A stretch of 64,000 bases of DNA from Nocardioides sp. LHD-245. GTDB lineage: Bacteria; Actinomycetota; Actinomycetes; Propionibacteriales; Nocardioidaceae. The stretch is taken from contig NZ_JAVFWN010000003.1 in NCBI RefSeq assembly GCF_030929495.1, positions 124,001-188,000 on the forward strand, in the 5' to 3' direction. Below are positions 62,213 to 64,000 of the stretch, piece by piece. Positions within the stretch are counted from its first letter, which is position 1; the number at the start of each line of letters is the position of its first letter. Both the position numbers and the translations under genes were made by a program. The notes below the pieces were generated by a model. The model worked only from the letters and a program-made list of their open reading frames with translations. It had not been told where the DNA came from and made no database searches.

Positions 62213-63094
62213 ATGGACACCGGTCTGCTCATCCAGGTCATCTTGTCCGGGCTCAGCGTCGGCGCGATCTACGCACTCGTCGCGGTCGGCTTCGGCGTGA
62301 TCTTCAACGCCACGGGGGCGATCAACTTCGTCCAGGGCGAGTACGTCATGGTCGGCGGTCTGAGCGCGGCGATGCTCTACGAGGCCTGGGACGTGCCCGT
62401 CCTGGTCGCCATCGTGGCCGCGGTCGCCGTGACGGTCCTGCTCGGTGTGCTCACCGAGTTCGGCCTGCTCGGCTTCGGACGGTTGCGCACCCCCGCGAGC
62501 ATCACCATCGCGACCATCGCGATCGCCGTGATCGTCAAGGGCTCGGCGATGCTGATCTCCGACCGCGACACCTACGCCCTGCCGTCGGTCCTCGGAACGG
62601 ACTCGCTGCAGGTGCTGGGCGCCTCGACGAGTCGGCAGACGGTGCTGAACCTGCTCCTCGCGGTCGCGGCGGTTGCGGCGCTCACCCTGTTCTTCCAGTG
62701 CACCAAGCTGGGCACGACCCTGCGGGCGGCAGCCGGTGACTCGGAGACGCTCCAGACCTTCGGTGTCTCCTACCGGACCACCGCGCGCTGGGCGTTCGTC
62801 ATCGCCGCTGCGTTGGGGGCCCTGGCCGGCGCCGGGCTGGCACCGCTGACGGTCATGTCGTTCGACTCGGGCACCCTGCTCGGGCTCAAGGGCTTCGCCG
62901 CCGCGATGCTCGGCGGGCTCGGCAACCCGCGGGGCGCCCTGGCCGGAGGCCTGCTGCTGGGGATCGCCGAGGCCGTCATGTCGGGCTACGGCGCTGCGGC
63001 GTACGCCGACGTGGTCGCCTTCGTCGTGCTGCTGGCGATCCTCACGCTGCGGCCCACCGGCATGTTCGGCACGGCGCGGGCGGTGCGGACATGA
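62213..63094 (+). CDS. Branched-chain amino-acid-type ABC permease (LivH-like)
   Basis: The 293-aa permease has GLSVGAIYALVAVGFGVIFNA and NFVQGEYVMVGGLSA at the N-terminus, and GFAAAMLGGLGNPRGALAGG near the end. About eight TM segments. Its stop overlaps the LivM-like start (ATGA). Confidence 0.92.
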   Translation: MDTGLLIQVILSGLSVGAIYALVAVGFGVIFNATGAINFVQGEYVMVGGLSAAMLYEAWDVPVLVAIVAAVAVTVLLGVLTEFGLLGFGRLRTPASITIATIAIAVIVKGSAMLISDRDTYALPSVLGTDSLQVLGASTSRQTVLNLLLAVAAVAALTLFFQCTKLGTTLRAAAGDSETLQTFGVSYRTTARWAFVIAAALGALAGAGLAPLTVMSFDSGTLLGLKGFAAAMLGGLGNPRGALAGGLLLGIAEAVMSGYGAAAYADVVAFVVLLAILTLRPTGMFGTARAVRT

Positions 63095-64000
63095 GGGGCC
63101 GTCGCGACGCGGCCGGTGTGGTCCGGCGCCGACGCAAGGCCTGGGAGCTGTGGATCACGATCGGGCTGCTGGTGGTGTTGCCGCTGATCTCCGCGACGGA
63201 CTACTCCCTGCACATCTGGACCCGGATGGCGATCTTCCTGATCCTGCTCACCGGCCTGAACCTGATCCAGGGCGTGGCCGGGATGACCTCCCTGGCGCAG
63301 GCGGGCTTCTTCGGTCTCGGTGCGTACGCCGCGGGGATCTCCGCCGTGCGCTATGACCTGCCACCACTCGCGGCGCTCGTCGTGGCGCCGGTGGTCGTCA
63401 CGCTGGTCGCGCTGCTGGTGGGCGTGCTGTCGATGCGGCTCAAGGAGATCTACTTCACGATGGCGACCCTCGGTGCCGGGTTCGTGCTCTTCCTCCTGTT
63501 CGGGCGGATGGTCGAGCTGACCGGCGGCCCCAACGGGCTGGTCGGCATCCCGCCCTTCTCGATCGGCGGGCTGGAGTTCACCGAGCCGATCATGAGATAC
63601 GCCCTGGTCGCGGTCCTGGCGGCCCTGGGCGCCGTGGTGGCGCACAACCTCCTGGTGTCCCGGACCGGGCGGGCGCTGCGGGCCTACGGCGCCTCGGAAC
63701 CGGCCGCCCTGGCCGTCGGTGCCAGCCCCTTCCGGCTGCGTCTGCTGGCCTTCGGCCTGAGCGGCTTCTACGCCGGCGTCGCGGGTGCCCTCGAGGCGTT
63801 CGACGCGCGCTTCATCAGCCCGTCGACGTTCGACTTCATGACGGCGGTGCTGCTGGTCGTCGCGCTGGTGGTCTCCGGCGCCGGCCGGATGGTCGGGCCG
63901 ATCCTCGGTGCCCTGCTGCTCACCGGCATCGAGGTGTTCGCGGCCGACTACGCCGACTACGAGCCGCTGATCATGGGCGTGATCTTCCTGGTCGCGGTGC
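63091..64000 (+). CDS. Branched-chain amino-acid-type ABC permease (LivM-like), cut by window end
   Basis: The ATG at 63091 opens MRGRRDAAGVVRRRR, followed by TM segments (WITIGLLVVLPLIS), LTGLNLIQGVAGMTSLAQAGF and GAYAAGISA, then RTGRALRAYGASEPAALAVG and VVSGAGRMVGPILGALLLTG. The frame is open to base 64000 with no stop, so the C-terminus, and presumably LivG/LivF-like ATPase genes, lie beyond the window. Confidence 0.9.
   Translation, partial: MRGRRDAAGVVRRRRKAWELWITIGLLVVLPLISATDYSLHIWTRMAIFLILLTGLNLIQGVAGMTSLAQAGFFGLGAYAAGISAVRYDLPPLAALVVAPVVVTLVALLVGVLSMRLKEIYFTMATLGAGFVLFLLFGRMVELTGGPNGLVGIPPFSIGGLEFTEPIMRYALVAVLAALGAVVAHNLLVSRTGRALRAYGASEPAALAVGASPFRLRLLAFGLSGFYAGVAGALEAFDARFISPSTFDFMTAVLLVVALVVSGAGRMVGPILGALLLTGIEVFAADYADYEPLIMGVIFLVAV

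Overview
The window is high-GC chromosomal DNA from an actinomycete, probably Nocardioidaceae or a close relative (inference). Supporting signs are very high GC, GTG/TTG starts, -10 boxes 6-9 bases before start codons (leaderless style), a DtxR/IdeR iron box, a mycothiol-dependent isomerase-family gene, and the RHH/HicB-like plus DUF4097 gene pair. No plasmid or phage genes were seen. Most neighbours in operons overlap by 1-4 bases (ATGA or TGATG).

Left part (1-15.8 kb): an AbiEi/DUF559-type protein; a fatty acyl-CoA ligase followed by three 32-bp-spaced repeats and a terminator; an RHH protein plus DUF4097 protein; a secreted beta-propeller-like gene broken by a frameshift; a secreted CocE/NonD hydrolase; an IclR regulator divergent from a three-gene meta-cleavage lower pathway (hydratase, acetylating acetaldehyde dehydrogenase, aldolase); a siderophore-interacting reductase under an iron box; dcd; an SGNH hydrolase; tRNA-Gly(CCC); a membrane protein; and a DUF2461 gene.

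Island 1 (about 15.9-21.06 kb): a lower-GC five-gene operon transcribed leftward. It encodes an NMT1-type binding lipoprotein, ATPase, permease, an HD protein of the PhnZ/MIOX mixed-valent diiron oxygenase type, and a mandelate-racemase-type enolase. It lies between an intact DUF2461 gene and a deleted second copy of that gene.

Middle (21.3-34.2 kb): FBP-domain protein, NTF2-like protein next to a KstR-type operator, a coiled-coil protein with a degenerate sulfotransferase-like P-loop, an Rrf2 regulator without cysteines, a FadE5-like acyl-CoA dehydrogenase, a two-component system divergent from a MacB/FtsX exporter, a GH43-like secreted protein, a mycothiol-dependent isomerase-family protein and an SDR.

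Accessory metabolism (34.1-43.3 kb): a seven-gene Liv-type transporter, enoyl-CoA hydratase and acyl-CoA ligase operon. It is divergent from a FlK-like thioesterase, HAD dehalogenase and FadR-type GntR regulator, with a TGGT-N3-ACCA operator between them. Next come a two-TM protein with an IPWPSIDLPS repeat and two tandem, unannotated cysteine-rich small proteins (51 and 46 aa).

Island 2 (44.7-64 kb): the most notable region. It has three TenA/thiaminase-II paralogues, two amidohydrolases, a ThiXYZ-like pyrimidine-type ABC transporter, a GntR regulator with a putative repeated operator, a flavin oxidase, aldehyde dehydrogenase, VOC protein and acyl-CoA ligase. Beyond these lie a TetR regulator, a lactonase-like MBL protein and a second Liv-type transporter that runs off the right edge. 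I infer an uptake and catabolic pathway for a thiamine-like or aminopyrimidine/thiazole compound; the substrate is unproven.
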